A DNA stretch of 64,000 bases from Telmatactis stephensoni (Eukaryota > Cnidaria > Anthozoa > Actiniaria > Isophelliidae): NCBI GenBank assembly GCA_029948255.1, contig JALIZF010001629.1, positions 233,501 to 297,500 of the forward strand, given 5' to 3'. Below are positions 1-12,187 of the stretch, one piece after another; the first letter of the stretch is position 1, and every line of letters starts with the position of its first letter. The position numbers and the translations under genes were made by a program. Under the pieces are notes generated by a model. That model was not told the origin of the DNA. It saw only the letters and a program-made list of their open reading frames with translations, and searched no databases.

Positions 1-417
1 CAAAGTTAAATTCAAAAGTTAAATTCAAGTTAATGTACAAGATCCTTTGCTGATCCAGTCCTTAACATACTTGTCGTTTTGATGTTTTGGCACTGGAAGT
101 CCCCTGATACCATTTTAGACAACATTTGAGAAAACTTTACAAATTGTCAGAGAAATCACTTATCAATAAGCTGTTTTTATGGACATCCACTGGCTGTATG
201 TTTTAAGTTTTGGATTGGTGAAATGTTCTGTCCGTGAGCAACATTTCAGAGATTAGTCCTGAGTGTTCAGAATTTTGCATTTGTTACATGTAACTATTGT
301 TTGAATGAAACAGTACATTGTAAAATACACAGTGATACCTGCAAGCAAGACTGTTTATTATAATTTCCTCAGCAAAATTATGTACATGTACATTTATTTA
401 TTTTTTCTTCTTTTCAG

Positions 418-3400
418 GAACTTCTTAAGGTAACCCCCATTGAACACCCTGATAGAATACCCCTACAAATGGCTTTAACACAACTAGAATACCTGGCTGA
501 TAATTTAAATGAAAGGAGGCGTGAAGCGGAATTGAGACAGAAAGTAAAACTTTTGGATGCTAGTACTGCACATATTAGTAAGGTATCAATGTACCATTCT
601 TTCCATTTCTCTCTTCTTTTGATTTTCGTCCTTTCCTTTTGTTGCTGTCGTTCTTGTTACTTATTTTCTTTGTTATAATAATTCCTCCCTCCCTCCCTCC
701 CTCCCTCCCTCCCTCCCTCCCTCCCTCCCTCCCTCCCTCCCTCCCTCCCTCCCTCCCTCCCTCCCTCCCTCCCTTCCTTCCTTCCTGCCTGCCTTCTTTC
801 TTTCCTTCCTTTTTTATTATCTCCATCCCTCCTTCCATTCTTCCCTGCTTTCTTTTTCATTACTTCTTCACTTTATTGTTTCATTTGTTTCTCCCTTTCC
901 ATTTTTTCAAACCTTCCTTTTTGCTCTTCGTTTATCCAATCATTCCATCCTTGATTTCCACCCTTTTCTTTTGCATTTATTCACGCTTAAGCTGGGAGAA
1001 AGTGTAGCTCAGTTGGTTAGCACATGGCTTTATTATGCAAGAGGTCCCAAGTTCAATTCTCTGTCGGATCACCTCATACTTGTTTTGACTTCTTTCCATT
1101 CCATGTAGCTGTAATTGGCTTTAAATACCCTTGAAATGGAGCATTGATGGAAAGAGGGGGATAAAGAGTGCACCATCGGCTATGTGGGAGACCATTGTTC
1201 AGCTGAATTAACTAGTGACACTAAATATTAGTGCTTTACCTTTTTTATCTTGTTCTTTTACAGCCTCTGTCAAGTGGTAACAGATATTTCATCAGACAAG
1301 ATGACTTTGTACAATGTGTAGGTGAAACTCAGTTTATTTTCCAGTATTATTTTGTTGTGCATGAAATTCTGATTTTATAAATTTTTCAGGTGATTGAAGA
1401 TGACACTGTTGTGCGCACTAAAAAGCAGAGAATTATCATGCTATCTGACATGTTATTATGTGTGTCTGCAATCAAAGGGTGAGCTGATTGTGATTGTAAA
1501 CAATTACATCTAGGTTTTATTTGCATTCTGTGTCTACACACTAGTCCTAGTGGCCCTGGGGCCCCTGGCTCCCAGGGTAAGGCAATATTCCAAATTTGTT
1601 TACCTCTACTTGATCAATTTACCTTAAACCCATTTTCTAGGAAGAAAGATCGAATGGCTAATCTCATTACTGATGTGAAAGCCAAATACAAGTTAAAGTG
1701 GAATGTACCCCTATGTGATGTCGAGGTCATTGAATATGGTCCTGGTATAAACATGTATGCTGCACCACCCAAAACTAACCTGAAACAAGCTAAAGAAGGT
1801 AAAAGGATAAAACATGTTTTTAGAGTATAAATAAATTAATGAACTTTATTTGTGCACCAATAAACAACTGTGCAAATGTAATTTATCAACTAGAGTAGAT
1901 TTTGTATGACTGTGAAAATGGAAAGGCACGGTACGGCAGGAATTTCAAACATTTTATAGACAACATGACACCGACACGGTCACAGCACAGCGCGGTCTAT
2001 TTCACACTCATACGAAATGTGGTCTATCACTTCAGATCACAACATATCACACTGCACTCAATCATTTACATGGCTGCATACAACAGCAGCTGACAAATAG
2101 AAACACAACATTTAAGGGATGAGTAAATTGGTTAATGGCCTCCAAGTGAGAGGTTCACGGTTTGACTCGTATTGTCATGCAATTCTCAACTATTCTCACA
2201 TCCTTTTTTGACTTCCCTCTAATTTGTACAGCTCTGGAGATATAATTCTATTTATTTATTGGTGATTGTAGGGCAATACCAACAACATACTGGTTGTCAG
2301 GAACATTTTGCTGATCTTCAACACGACCTGGCTGTCATCGGACAAATAGCTGGTCTTGTAGCAACACTGAGGCGATCTTATCAAGTGAGTGGATTCTTGC
2401 ATTTGACATGGGTAGAGCTAGGATAGCAAACTCAGCAGACTGCAGAGACGTGCACTGTGTTGCACTGCAATATTAACTGGTACATTGCTTCTCACTCAAA
2501 TCCACAAGTTATTGGGATGGAAAGTCGATGTCACTTACTCACTCACTTGAGTATCAATGTAAACTTTTCAGCTCTAATGTATTGGGCAACCTATTCTCTA
2601 CTTTCACATGTTGTTTGGTTAACAGACATTGTGTGTTGTGTAGATTCTTGATAATGATAAAGTGCAAAAATGGCATAAAGCGATTCAACGAACCATTGAA
2701 GAAGAATCACGCCTGGCAAATATGTACTGGCTTGAACTCTCTCTGCCTGCTAAGTGAGTTATTCATCCTTTTTATTTCCTCTTTCTTTCCCAACCCTCTC
2801 CTTCGTGCCTTCCTCACTATTTCATTGTTTATGTCTCTCCTTTCTTCCCTTTTTTATTCCCTCCCTCCCCTCCTTTCTTCCTTTTCTTTCTTACACTGAT
2901 TTCTCTTTATTTTTCAGAACTGAATAAGTCTTCCATCACACTCGTTCACTTTTCCATTTATGTTTTTCATTCCTTCCTTGACTTTCTTTGTCCCTTTCGT
3001 CTCTCTTTCTTTTTTCTTCCTCTCCTCCTTTCTATATAATTCTATCTCTTACATAGTTTGTCTTTCTTTTCCAGAACTGGACGAGTAAATTACATTTTCA
3101 GTACAGACTCTCCTTCAGTCAAAGCGGAGTGGTTAACAGCGTTGAACACTGCTGTATTACGACTAGGTCAGATGAATTACTTAAACTTAATGATGTTTTA
3201 ATCAGCTTCTTTTCACCATCATACAAGTAGTCTCAGTAATGGACAGCTCACTGGAAGCTACTGGTTTGTTGGGTAGCCTGTGGAATGGAATCGCACCTTA
3301 TTACAAATGCAAACATTTTTTCTGTCTCTGACCAAAAATAAACTGAACCTTTGATAGAAAAGGAAAGGAAAAGAAAGCAGAAAGGGTTAAAAAGGAAAAA

Positions 3401-6400
3401 ATAAGATAAATAAGTTTGCCGGGACCGACCAGGATTCGAACCCACGACCGAAAAGCAAAACTCTCCGGGACAATGCATCCAGACACCAGAGGAGCTGAAT
3501 CATCGCATTGATTTACGGTACGGCTGAAGATTTCGGCCCCAACCCCGTTATCCTTCGGCAGAACACAAGTTACAACGCTAACCCAGCAAGCCGGGCCAGT
3601 GAGGAAGAAATTAGCCGGGTCCTAGTCCATTTATAGCTAATTCCACGCGTTGTGCCACTGCGTCCTACGGATGACGTAGCGGGAAAATTTTGGTACTTAT
3701 GGTAGTCCAGTCTGAACAATAGCCATTGTTGTGTAGATTTATGTAAATCAATCCCTTGGGGACGGGGTCCTTGAGGCACGGACCTAAAAGTTTTTTTTGC
3801 AAAATCGTCCTAACTAACGTGCGAGGCAAGAGTAAAATGATGACTGCATGGCACTCGATGTTCGCCTTCAAAAATATGGCGACTTTTAGCATATTTCCTT
3901 TTCGTTTTAAAGATATAAGCTCTAACGGGCCGTTTTCCGCTCTAGAAAAGTACGATATTGAACTCTGTACATTTCTCATACCTTTGTTCCGAAGTCATTT
4001 GTTCAAAGTCTTTGGTAATTGTAATATAAATTGTAATATAAATTATAAATATTTATCATTTTAAACACTATAACACCATTCCTGTTTTTAGTGCTTATAT
4101 GTTTATTATAATCTTGATGTAGGTCCTGAGAATAACCCAGGATGGTACCTGCCAGAGGACAACGGGACGGGTGAGGTCGCTATTCAAAGACGTAACATGC
4201 CTCTTTTAAAGGACAATATTGACTTGTTCCTATTGAATCCCAAGGCCAGGGTGAGTAAACAGTGGCAGCCAAACAGATATAATGACCATCATTTTTGGTA
4301 CGACAACCGTAATTATCACCGTAATTGTCAGAAAATTTGTTGGTCTGATAAGGGTGCCATACCCGAAATAATCAGACCACGTGCCAAGATTTAGGGGTAA
4401 AGTGCCATAATTTTTCATTTAAATGCGAAAACGTAAAGCTTTGGAATTTCATCTAATGGTTACTCTGCCTACAGGTCCAGAGTATCGTTACATGTCCGGA
4501 TGTCAGCAATCCCCTACCCGGTATCCATGACAACTACAATAACTTATGGTTACTATGCGGTGGTCCTGATAGTACCGGGTTTGTTAATGTTATCCGGGTC
4601 TCCTGTGCCTCCCCTCCTCAAATCGTCGAGTCATTTCACGTGTCTGATTCTCAAATCTTGTGTGGCGAATTTGTCGAGAGGACGTGTTTGGAGGACAAGA
4701 AAGTTAGTGGACCATTGAGTGGCAAGTTTGGTTTTCCGTTTCCTACGGTTTGGCTGGGAACCCAGTCAGGAAAGTAAGTATGGAAGAGTGAATGATTAAT
4801 TTGACTTGAACAATTGTTTTATTTAGTTAAAGCCAGAAAAATGTACAGTGAAAGCCTTGATAAGAAGCGTATTGCCTTTTTCGAAAAGAGGACTTTCTTT
4901 CTTTTCTCTTTGTTTCATTTCCTTCCTATACCCCTTCCTTTTTTCGTCCTTCCTTCCTTCCCTTCCTTCCATCCTTCCTCCCTCCCTCCCTCCCTTCCTT
5001 CCTTCCTTCCTTCTTTTATTCTTTCTTTCCTTCCTTCCTTCCTTCCTTCCTTCCTTCCTTCCTTCCTTCCTTCCTTCCTTCCTTCCTTCCTTCCTTCCTT
5101 CCTTCCTTCCTTCCTTCCTTCCTTCCTTCCTTCCTTCCTTCCTTCCTTCCTTCCTTCCTTCCTTCCTTCCTTCCTTCCTTCCTTCCTTCCTTCCTTCCTT
5201 CTTTCCTTTTGTTCATTCATTGAGACTTATATTCTTTGTATTGATGATGATGTAATGAATGGCTGTTCCATCATCAGGATATACATCTACAATGGCATTG
5301 ACTCTGAGAGACGTTATGTAATGTCAGTCAAACTACCAGACGCTGTCTTTGCTCTCAAGTAAGTACGTTACTGTTTCTCAGACACAAGTACTATTGGAAA
5401 AGCTGAGAGTTTGTCAGAAACTGAACAAGTGCAAACACATTTAGCTTTTTTAGTAACTAAATAGAAACGTGCCAGTGTACTGTGCTCGATTACCAAATTG
5501 TAAACGAGGATTTGTCTGCCAGATGTTAGTACTAAAGAAGCGCTGCTAATGAGCAGTATATCATTCAAGTGTATGCGTTGTTTGTGCTTGTGTCACTATA
5601 GCAACCATATCCTTGAATCGTACTGAAATGGCAAGTGCTTTCATTGCTAAATATTTCATGCAAATGTGGTCGATCCTAAACCATTTCTAGCTAATTTCAA
5701 TATTATGTTTACAGAGCAGTCAAAAGAAAAGTGTTTGCCAGCCTTGGTGATGGAAGTCTTGTGGTGTTCAAACCAAACAAAGGTAATAGAACAACATAGG
5801 GAAAACTGCGCATGCTCGGTTAAATGACGGATGCGTTGGATTATAAACGAATTAACAATGTGCGTAAGAAGTAGGCAACTCTCTATTGTTCAGGGCAGTT
5901 TTAACTCCCCCTCATAAGAATGTCTTGGTTTCCAGAATGATAATATATATACTTATAAGATAACACATGAATGATAATATATATACTTATAATGATAATA
6001 TATATACTTATCATATACTTACTTCGATATCAACACAATATAGCGCGCAAATATAGAGGGTATCGGCCATTGATATCATTCACATGTGATGATATCAAAA
6101 ACAACCAATCAGAGCGCAGGATTTCGATATCATCACATGTGATGATATCAGGTTGATTTTCCCGCCATTCAAGCTACTATGTACTCAGTTGTATCAACAT
6201 GGCAGAATTAACAAGAAGAAACCAAAAAATGATAATAATAATTTAGCTCATTTGTAGCATGTAATTAAGGTATAAGCCTTGTGATATTTCAGTAAAACTT
6301 CAGTTCCATAACGGCCGAGTTGACATATTTATTTCGTTCTTTGGTGCACTATTTGTTGGATGTTCAGCTCAGTAAATCTCAGTAATTATACGATAAAAAG

Positions 6401-9400
6401 AAAATTACACGGCGGCTTGAAGATATGGAGTTTATCTTCTCGTGAAAAGAAATATTTCACTCGTTCGCTGCGCTCACTCGTGAAATATTTCTTTCCACTC
6501 GAAGATAAACTCCATATCTTCGCGCCACCGTGTAATATCCTCTATTTATAAGATAACACATGAATGATAATATATATACTTATAATGATAATATATATAC
6601 TTATAATGATAATATATATACTTATAAGATAACACATGAATGATAATATATATACTTATAATGATAATATATATACTTATAAGATAACACATGAATGATA
6701 ATATATATACTTATACGATAACACATTTTTGAAATAAAATGTACAAAACTCTGTTTTAAAACAAAGTTTCTCTTGTACTAGAAAATCTCGCCCAATCATA
6801 GGCGATCAAAACAATAGCCAAGAAATGCTTTCAATTTGCCATGTTCCCCACATAGAACTTCCGCGTTTCTTAAATTAAAGGAAGGCTTTCATGAAAAGAA
6901 AATCAGATATTGAATAAAATAGAAACAAATGTGCTAACTTTTGAAATTATGGCAGATTTTCGTGTTTTAACCAATGAGATGGATGGATCAAACGATATCA
7001 CAATTAACACCTTTCTGCATTCTATTTTATTTTCTAATAAGTTATTTTATGTATTCATTAGATGGTATCTGGGACTTCAGCAAACCTAAAGCAATTGGTC
7101 TTAGCAAACTTGCTGTCACATCCATGGCATTGGTAGCGGGAACCCTGTGGTGTGGTAGTGGTAACAGTATCCATATATTTGATCATAAGAATGAAACAGT
7201 AAAGGTATTACACAACATTAGAGCAGATTTCGTGTGAGGGAGAAGCACTACGGTACGACTCTCTTCGTATCGTCATACCTTTGAATTGGTTCAGCAGCCC
7301 ATTGCGTGATCTTGTTTGGCTGCATTTTGTGTTCTATAACCGCGTACGGCGTACCGTATGTCAGGCGTATCGTTGGTTTTTCTTACACACGAACGTCACC
7401 TTAACGTACCGTATGTCAGGCGTATCGTTGGTTTTTCTTACACACGAACGTCACCTTAACGTACCGTATGTCAGGCGTATCGTTGGTTTTTCTTACACAC
7501 GAACGTCACCTTAACCGTACCGTATGTTCGGCGTACTGTGGTTTTCTCGTGAAATTTTGCCTTTTTGTATTTTCACGACGAAATTAGTAGCTTATTACAT
7601 TTGGACCTACAATCTGCCACGATAAACCTGAATCACTCCCCCAAGTCCCCTTCCTCTCTGTTGGACCGTGTACATTAGCTACTTTGCTCAGAACGCTAGG
7701 GAATAGCAAAACGCTCTTGCTTCCCACTGATTTGCGCATGTTGGAAATTGTAGCATAAGAAGGAGGGGCCAGAGGATGTATCATCTGAATCCCGGAAAAT
7801 CACTTAATGTATGTTATAAATTATGTTACAGTACGTAATTGAAGTGGATTCTAACGCCAAGACTACCATCTACCACCTTGTTTGCTATGGGATTGGAGTA
7901 TGGGTGTCTCTTTGGAAACAACCAACGATTAAATTGTATCATAGTGAAACAATGGAACACGTCCAAGACATGAATATCGCTTATACTGTCAACACTATGC
8001 AAAAAGGTAAAAATAGAAAAACTCGAAACAAAAAAGCAGTTTTTCGATTGTCCGATTGATTACTGAACATGAACGCAAATCTTGTCGCCTCGCTTTTAAT
8101 CTACTCAAGAGTTAATATTTTGGGGAGCTGATCATCCTATTGCAGCCTAACAGGGTGAATTACGAGGATACGGCTCAACGTGGTCGGGTTAAAGTCCTAT
8201 AAATGGCGCACTATGCTGTCGCCATACAACCCATGTCTGACCAAGAGGAACAACTCGAGATCGAAAGACTGTTGGTTTTAAAGGAGGGAGGAAAATCGGA
8301 GCACCCGGAGAAAAACCCTCCTGGCAAATGAGAGTCCAATTATCTCACCAGCGCCAGAGCTGGGGCTCAAACCTGGACAACATCAGTGACAGGCGAGCGA
8401 TAATCCACTACGCCATCCTACGCCACCCTTGCAACCCCGTATTACATATTACCCAGACCTCCGCTATTGTGAAAAATATTGCGGGGAAAAACTGTGTTCT
8501 ACTGAAATTCGTGTTTTCTGTATTTTTTCAGACATCGATTCTCAGTTCGAGAAAACCAAACTTAACAAACTGTACGTGTCGTGCATGGTGGCAGAGGAGG
8601 GACTACTGTGGGTTGGTACCAGTGTTGGTCTCGTCCTTATTTTTCCGCTCCCGCGCCTCGAGGGAATCCCGCTAGTCTCGGGACGAGCGTGTGTGTCGTT
8701 CCATGCATATCAAGGACGCGTGCGCAGTATGTTCCCATTGAAGAATAACCCAGACGCCGAGATACCAATTGGTCCTGGTCCGGGGAAGAAGAAACGATAT
8801 CAGCTGTTCAGAGAGCACGAGACGCGGGATGCCTGTGTACAAACGGACGCAAGGAATTCTGGGATGAGTTCGTATGTTGCTAACGGTCCTGAGCCTGCGA
8901 GGAGAGGTAAGCGGTCTTTATTCTAGTCTCTGTAGGGATCTCTTTTATAGACGATTTTTCCTTTTGGGGTTTTTCGTCACAGGAAGCCCAATCTTAAGTC
9001 TGATGAGGCGTTATATGTACAGTACATTTATGCTGGTGAATCATCATTCCTTAGTGCCAGTTCTTCAGATCACAAACGGTTCATGCGTATTCTAAAGTTT
9101 GACGTCCTTGCCCCTTCAACCGAAAGTTACTCTTTCAAGTGATTGAACGGTGCGCCCTCTACTGCCCTCTTTCCATCGATGATTAGAGAGAAATCAACAC
9201 GAAGTTTATCAGTCTATTTCATAAGTAGAATCAAGACAGCAAAACCAGGACACTGATACCTTTATAAAAACACTGATACGTTTACCTTTATAAAAACACT
9301 GATACGTTTACCTTTATAAAAACACTGATACGTTTACCTTTATAAAAACACTGATACGTTTACCTTGATAAAAACACTGATACGTTTACCTTGATAAAAA

Positions 9401-12015
9401 CACTGATACGTTTACCTTGATAAAAACACTGATACGTTTACCTTGATAAAAACACTGATACGTTTACCTTTATAAAAACACTGATACGTTGACCTTGATA
9501 AAAACACTGATACGTTGACCTTGATAAAAACACTGATACGTTGACCTTGATAAAAACACTGATACGTTTACCTTTAGAAAAACACTGATACGTTTACCTT
9601 GACAAAAACACTGATACGTTTACCTTGACAAAAACACTGATACGTTTACCTTTATAAAAACACTGATACGTTTACCTTTATAAAAACACTGATACGTTTA
9701 CCTTTATAAAAACACTGATACGTTTACCTTGATAAAAACACTGATACGTTTACCTTGACAAAAACACTGATACGTTTACCTTGATAAAAACACTGATACG
9801 TTGACTTTTATAAAAACACTGATACGTTTACTTTTATAAAAACACTGATACGTTTACCTTTATAAAAACACTGATACGTTTACCTTGACAAAAACACTGA
9901 TACGTTTACCTTGATAAAAACACTGATACGTTTACCTTGATAAAAACACTGATACGTTTACCTTTAAAAAAACACTGATACGTTTACCTTTATAAAAACA
10001 CTGATACGTTGACCTTTATAAAAACACTGATACGTTGACCTTGATAAAAACACTGATACGTTTACCTTTATAGAATGTTTTTAGAATTTGAATTCCGCGC
10101 GCGCGCTGGTAGCGAAAACCATATAGCAATATTTAAATCTTTCAGCGCGCTCAGTGGCTGGTGGGCCCAAGTGCGGAGGAACACGCCACGTCACGTGATG
10201 CGCGTGTCTCGGTTTTCTGGTTATGCGCTCCTGGCTCGCCTTTCACAAAGCACTTACGAGTACTCGTAAAATCGTTTTGAACAAGCATCTTCGTTGAAAA
10301 CTAAAGGAAATTCTCTGAAAATCTCTGCTAAATAACTAGAAATTGCATATTATTAGATACTGATGATGACGACGACGTTGATGATGATGATACTGGCTGG
10401 TTTAATGAAGAGAAAATAGTTTTATCATATATGACCCTTACGGCCCTACTCGAGCGCTCTTAATAAAACCTTTGGAGAAGATGACGTGATCGGGGCCGTA
10501 CGGCTTTGTGCGAACGGGCCAGATAAACCCGTACGGCCCAGGGCCCGGTGGTTCGAAAGCGGGTTACTAATAACCCAAGGTGAACACCAATGGTTTTCTT
10601 TAGATTTAATCCTGCGTTAACGCTAATGGTCTTCTTTAGACTTAGCCCTGGGTTAACACCAATCAAACCGGACAACTGTGCCGTGCTCGTTTACGCGCGC
10701 TTTAATTTTAGAAAAATCAGGTCATATGATAAAATGCTTATTGACTGAGTTATGGTCGGGCCGGACAGGAAAATATTTCGCTCTTCAGTGGTCGTTTGTG
10801 CGTTAGGCATAACCTCGAGCCAAATATTTTCCCGTCCGGTCCGACCTAACTCAGTCAATAAGTACATAGTAAATCCTCGGGAAAACAGATCCAATGTTTT
10901 ACGGGTGCTGGTAAGTTACGTACGCTTTGTACAACAGGGACCTTGTATAGTCATTTGTAATCATATTCTTTTTGTTCTTTGAAACAGCATCAGATGCCAA
11001 GTCATGTACCAACAAACAGGAAGGTGAAGACGATGATGACGTTCATTCCGACGAAGAATTCAACTTTGTCGACGAGAAACAAAACTACATTCATCCTACA
11101 GGTTCCCCGCCAAATACATCTCCAAACTTGTCGGTGACATTCACCCAAGGTACAGATAAGAGCAGTACAATTGGCGCCAATACGTTAACCAATCAAATCC
11201 CAGAATTAGGTGACACTGATTTTGTCAAAATGATGGAAGATTTTCAAGGTTTTGGCAGCTTACCCAAGACCTCGATCCCAGACCCCCCTGATATCTCGGC
11301 CGTTTTAATTACAAAGGATGTGCCCAATGAACTTAAACAAAGTGAAAAGACTGGGGACGACTTATCGACTCCAGCTGACCATAGCCCTAAGAACCTTGAC
11401 AACATTAGAGACTTTAGTGATAATCTTCAAGATAAAAAGAAGGTCGATTTGCTTCCTACAGATCAGAATATTAATACTGGTATTCGACCCGAAGGCGAGG
11501 TCGATACTACTGGTATTCGACCCGAAGGCGAAGGCACTACACCTACTTTCAGGGGCCGAATGGAATCTCAAGGTCAATACGTTATGCTTGAAGATGCACA
11601 GAAAGAAGCCAAAGCAATCGGCGAATCCTTAGATGCAGCTACGAAGCAATTAAACGGAAGTGACGTCAAAGGTCAAAATACGGAAGAATTACAACCTGGA
11701 AGTGACGTCACCCAAGGCTCCCCTCCGTCTTATATTTCGTTAATAAACTCTTCACAGAACACTACAAGAGTTTTTGATTCTGATTCCGATAATGAAGCTA
11801 CCAGAAGTAAAGATGCAAGCTATTCAGTTTTTTCAGATTCTACTTCTGCTGGAGTCCAGTCTCCTGAAGAGAAGAAAAAGGTCACTAGTTTGAAACCCAA
11901 GCTTCCCTTCCCAGTCCTGCTCGTCACTGCAGGAGAAGGACATTCAGATTTGAGAAGAAAAAAACAAGACGTGAAAAATACTGACCCTCGCATTATGATT
12001 TGGCAAATAAGTTAA
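418..12015 (+). CDS. ARHGEF10: Rho guanine nucleotide exchange factor 10-like (ARHGEF10/ARHGEF10L orthologue), 5'-truncated by window
   Basis: Fifteen coding exons: 418-582, 1264-1317, 1390-1478, 1641-1798, 2272-2384, 2644-2753, 3075-3166, 4123-4250, 4475-4773, 5278-5358, 5715-5782, 7062-7204, 7832-8006, 8532-8906, 10988-12015. Together they make 1025 codons plus stop, with phase conserved at every junction. Residues 1-55 are the end of the DH domain (HPDRIPLQMALTQLEYLAD, then LNERRREAE). A PH-like region follows (about 57-260; GNRYFIRQDD, IIMLSDMLLCV). A WD40-like propeller covers about 300-640 (VWLGTQSG, LWCGSGNSIHIF, LLWVGTSVGLVLIFPLPRLE). An acidic, Ser/Thr-rich disordered tail ends in LLVTAGEGH and IMIWQIS. 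These blocks match vertebrate ARHGEF10/10L in order and wording. The family activates RhoA-class GTPases at the cytoskeleton and membranes. The 342-residue last exon is the least conserved part. The N-terminus and most of the catalytic DH domain lie outside the window. Whether it is equally related to ARHGEF10 and ARHGEF10L needs a tree. Confidence 0.93.
684..786 (+). repeat. (CCTC)n microsatellite
   Basis: About 90 bp of almost pure CCTC tetranucleotide passing into CTTC, inside the first intron of the ARHGEF10-like gene in this window. Open frames across it encode only Ser/Leu/Pro or Gly/Glu/Arg repeats and are not genes. Confidence 0.97.
1008..1255 (+). mobile_element. tRNA-derived SINE
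   Basis: The 5' part reads as a tRNA-like head: TAGCTCAGTTGGTTAGC (D arm/A box) at about 1013, then AAGTTCAATTCT (degenerate B box/T arm) at about 1050. A non-tRNA body of about 170 bp follows and ends near a T-rich stretch before exon 2 of the ARHGEF10-like gene. The head is too diverged to be a working tRNA. The orientation matches the host gene. Confidence 0.6.
1893..2025. mobile_element. palindromic MITE, family 1 (TA target site), copy 1
   Basis: An imperfect inverted repeat whose arms carry TTTGTATGA.TGTGAAAA and TTTCACACTCATACGAAAT, with GGCACGG and GGTCACAG boxes between. It matches the better-preserved copy at 40115-40259 over most of its length. It lies in an ARHGEF10 intron. There is no coding capacity, so it would have been mobilised by a transposase supplied in trans. 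Confidence 0.65.
2101..2175 (+). mobile_element. tRNA-like SINE fragment
   Basis: GAGTAAATTGGTTAATGGCC resembles an A box, and GAGAGGTTCACGGTTTGAC about 30 bp on resembles a B box. The fragment directly follows MITE copy 1. It is weak and may be chance. Confidence 0.3.
3415..3680 (-). mobile_element. SINE with B box near its 3' end, copy 1
   Basis: On the minus strand, CGTGGGTTCGAATCC (a good B box/T arm) sits at about 3430-3450, next to an A+T-rich tail. The upstream part shares the string GGGGCCGAAATCTTC and its surroundings with the element at 49470-49800. It lies in an ARHGEF10 intron. It gives no intact tRNA fold. Confidence 0.5.
4310..4420. repeat. interspersed GGGTGCCATACCC family, copy 1
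   Basis: Contains AAGGGTGCCATACCCGAAAT and GCCAAGATTTAGGGG. Related sequence recurs at about 20935-21085, 33415-33500 and 38230-38330, so this is a dispersed non-coding repeat. It lies in the intron between exons 8 and 9 of the ARHGEF10-like gene. Confidence 0.5.
4930..5210 (+). repeat. (CTTC)n microsatellite and pyrimidine tract
   Basis: About 175 bp of pure CTTC from about 5026 to 5200, preceded by interrupted CTTC/CCTC. It lies in the intron just upstream of exon 10 (5278). The long Pro/Ser/Phe and Glu/Gly/Arg/Lys frames across it are artefacts. Confidence 0.97.
5938..6034. repeat. AT-rich minisatellite, left block
   Basis: Tandem ATGATAATATATATACTTAT units, sometimes with AGATAACACATGA between. 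The same units continue at 6548-6722, so the element at 6048-6547 appears to have inserted into one array. Confidence 0.85.
6048..6547. mobile_element. inverted-repeat element with central hairpin
   Basis: The ends are related as AAATATAGAGGGTAT (left) and the complement of ATATCCTCTATTTAT (right). Inside are a pair of GATATCATCACATGTGATGA palindromes (about 6070-6150) and a long near-perfect hairpin at about 6395-6535 with arms GAAGATATGGAGTTTATCTT and its complement. It splits an AT-rich minisatellite in an ARHGEF10 intron. No transposase. Confidence 0.6.
6548..6722. repeat. AT-rich minisatellite, right block
   Basis: Continuation of the 5938-6034 array, with ATGATAATATATATACTTAT and AGATAACACATGA units. 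Intronic. Confidence 0.85.
7346..7545. repeat. 55-bp tandem repeat, about 3.5 copies
   Basis: Units begin GTACCGTATGTCAGGCGTAT and start at 7351, 7406 and 7461, with a diverged partial copy from 7517. The first three are nearly identical, suggesting recent expansion. It lies in the intron between exons 12 and 13. Confidence 0.9.
8150..8450 (-). mobile_element. tRNA-derived SINE (CGGAGCACCCGGAGAAA family)
   Basis: Contains CGGAGCACCCGGAGAAAAAC on the plus strand. At about 8350-8430 is a tRNA-like head read on the minus strand, where GGGGCTCAAACC is the complement of a B box and CACTACGCCATCC the complement of an A box. This arrangement recalls a widespread invertebrate SINE. It lies immediately upstream of exon 14. 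Confidence 0.6.
9251..10073. repeat. 26-bp minisatellite, about 31 copies
   Basis: Head-to-tail copies of CACTGATACGTTTACCTTTA followed by TAAAAA. The variants are mainly at one base (TTTATA/TTGATA/TTGACA) and TTTACC/TTGACC. The array occupies much of the intron between exons 14 and 15 of the ARHGEF10-like gene. Confidence 0.97.
10530..10685. mobile_element. palindromic MITE with CCGG ends
   Basis: Runs from CCCGGTGGTTCGAAAGCGGG to TTAACACCAATCAAACCGG. Internally it has paired GGTTAAC/GTTAACG boxes and two related copies of TGGT.TTCTTTAGA.TTA. The layout resembles anthozoan palindromic repeats. Intronic, non-coding. Confidence 0.45.
10737..10861. mobile_element. 125-bp palindromic element
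   Basis: Arms CTTATTGACTGAGTTATGGT and ACCTAACTCAGTCAATAAG continue inward through GGGCCGGAC and GTCCGGTCC and AAAATATTT on both sides. A short loop of about 30 bp remains. It sits 127 bp upstream of the last ARHGEF10 exon and could fold in the pre-mRNA. Confidence 0.75.
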
Positions 12016-12076
12016 GAGTACTTTCAAACCAACAGGGCACCCAGCAGCTGGTAATCGTCATGAAATAGTTTGCCTC

Positions 12077-12184
12077 GATGTTTTCAATCCTCCAATCTTT
12101 TGTTTTAAAGATCTACATTATTCCAAGATAGATGTTTTCAATCCTCCAATCTTTTGTTTTAAAGATCTACATTATTCCAAGATA
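12077..12184. repeat. 54-bp tandem duplication in the 3'UTR
   Basis: GATGTTTTCAATCCTCCAAT begins at 12077 and again at 12131. The two 54-bp units appear identical, so the duplication is recent. It lies about 60 bp after the ARHGEF10 stop codon. Confidence 0.95.
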
Positions 12185-12187
12185 GAT

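Noticed and set aside
639..1007. Open frames of up to 122 codons around 575-1007 on both strands
   Set aside because: They run through the CCTC microsatellite and encode only Leu/Pro/Ser or Arg/Glu/Gly repeats.
1008..1085. Functional tRNA gene
   Set aside because: A and B boxes are present, but the acceptor and T stems do not pair well; it heads a SINE.
4814..5362. 182-codon frame and several shadows
   Set aside because: Mostly CTTC microsatellite. Only its last part (5278-5358) is a real exon, of the ARHGEF10-like gene.
9251..10073. CRISPR-like regular 26-bp repeats
   Set aside because: No spacers; pure minisatellite.
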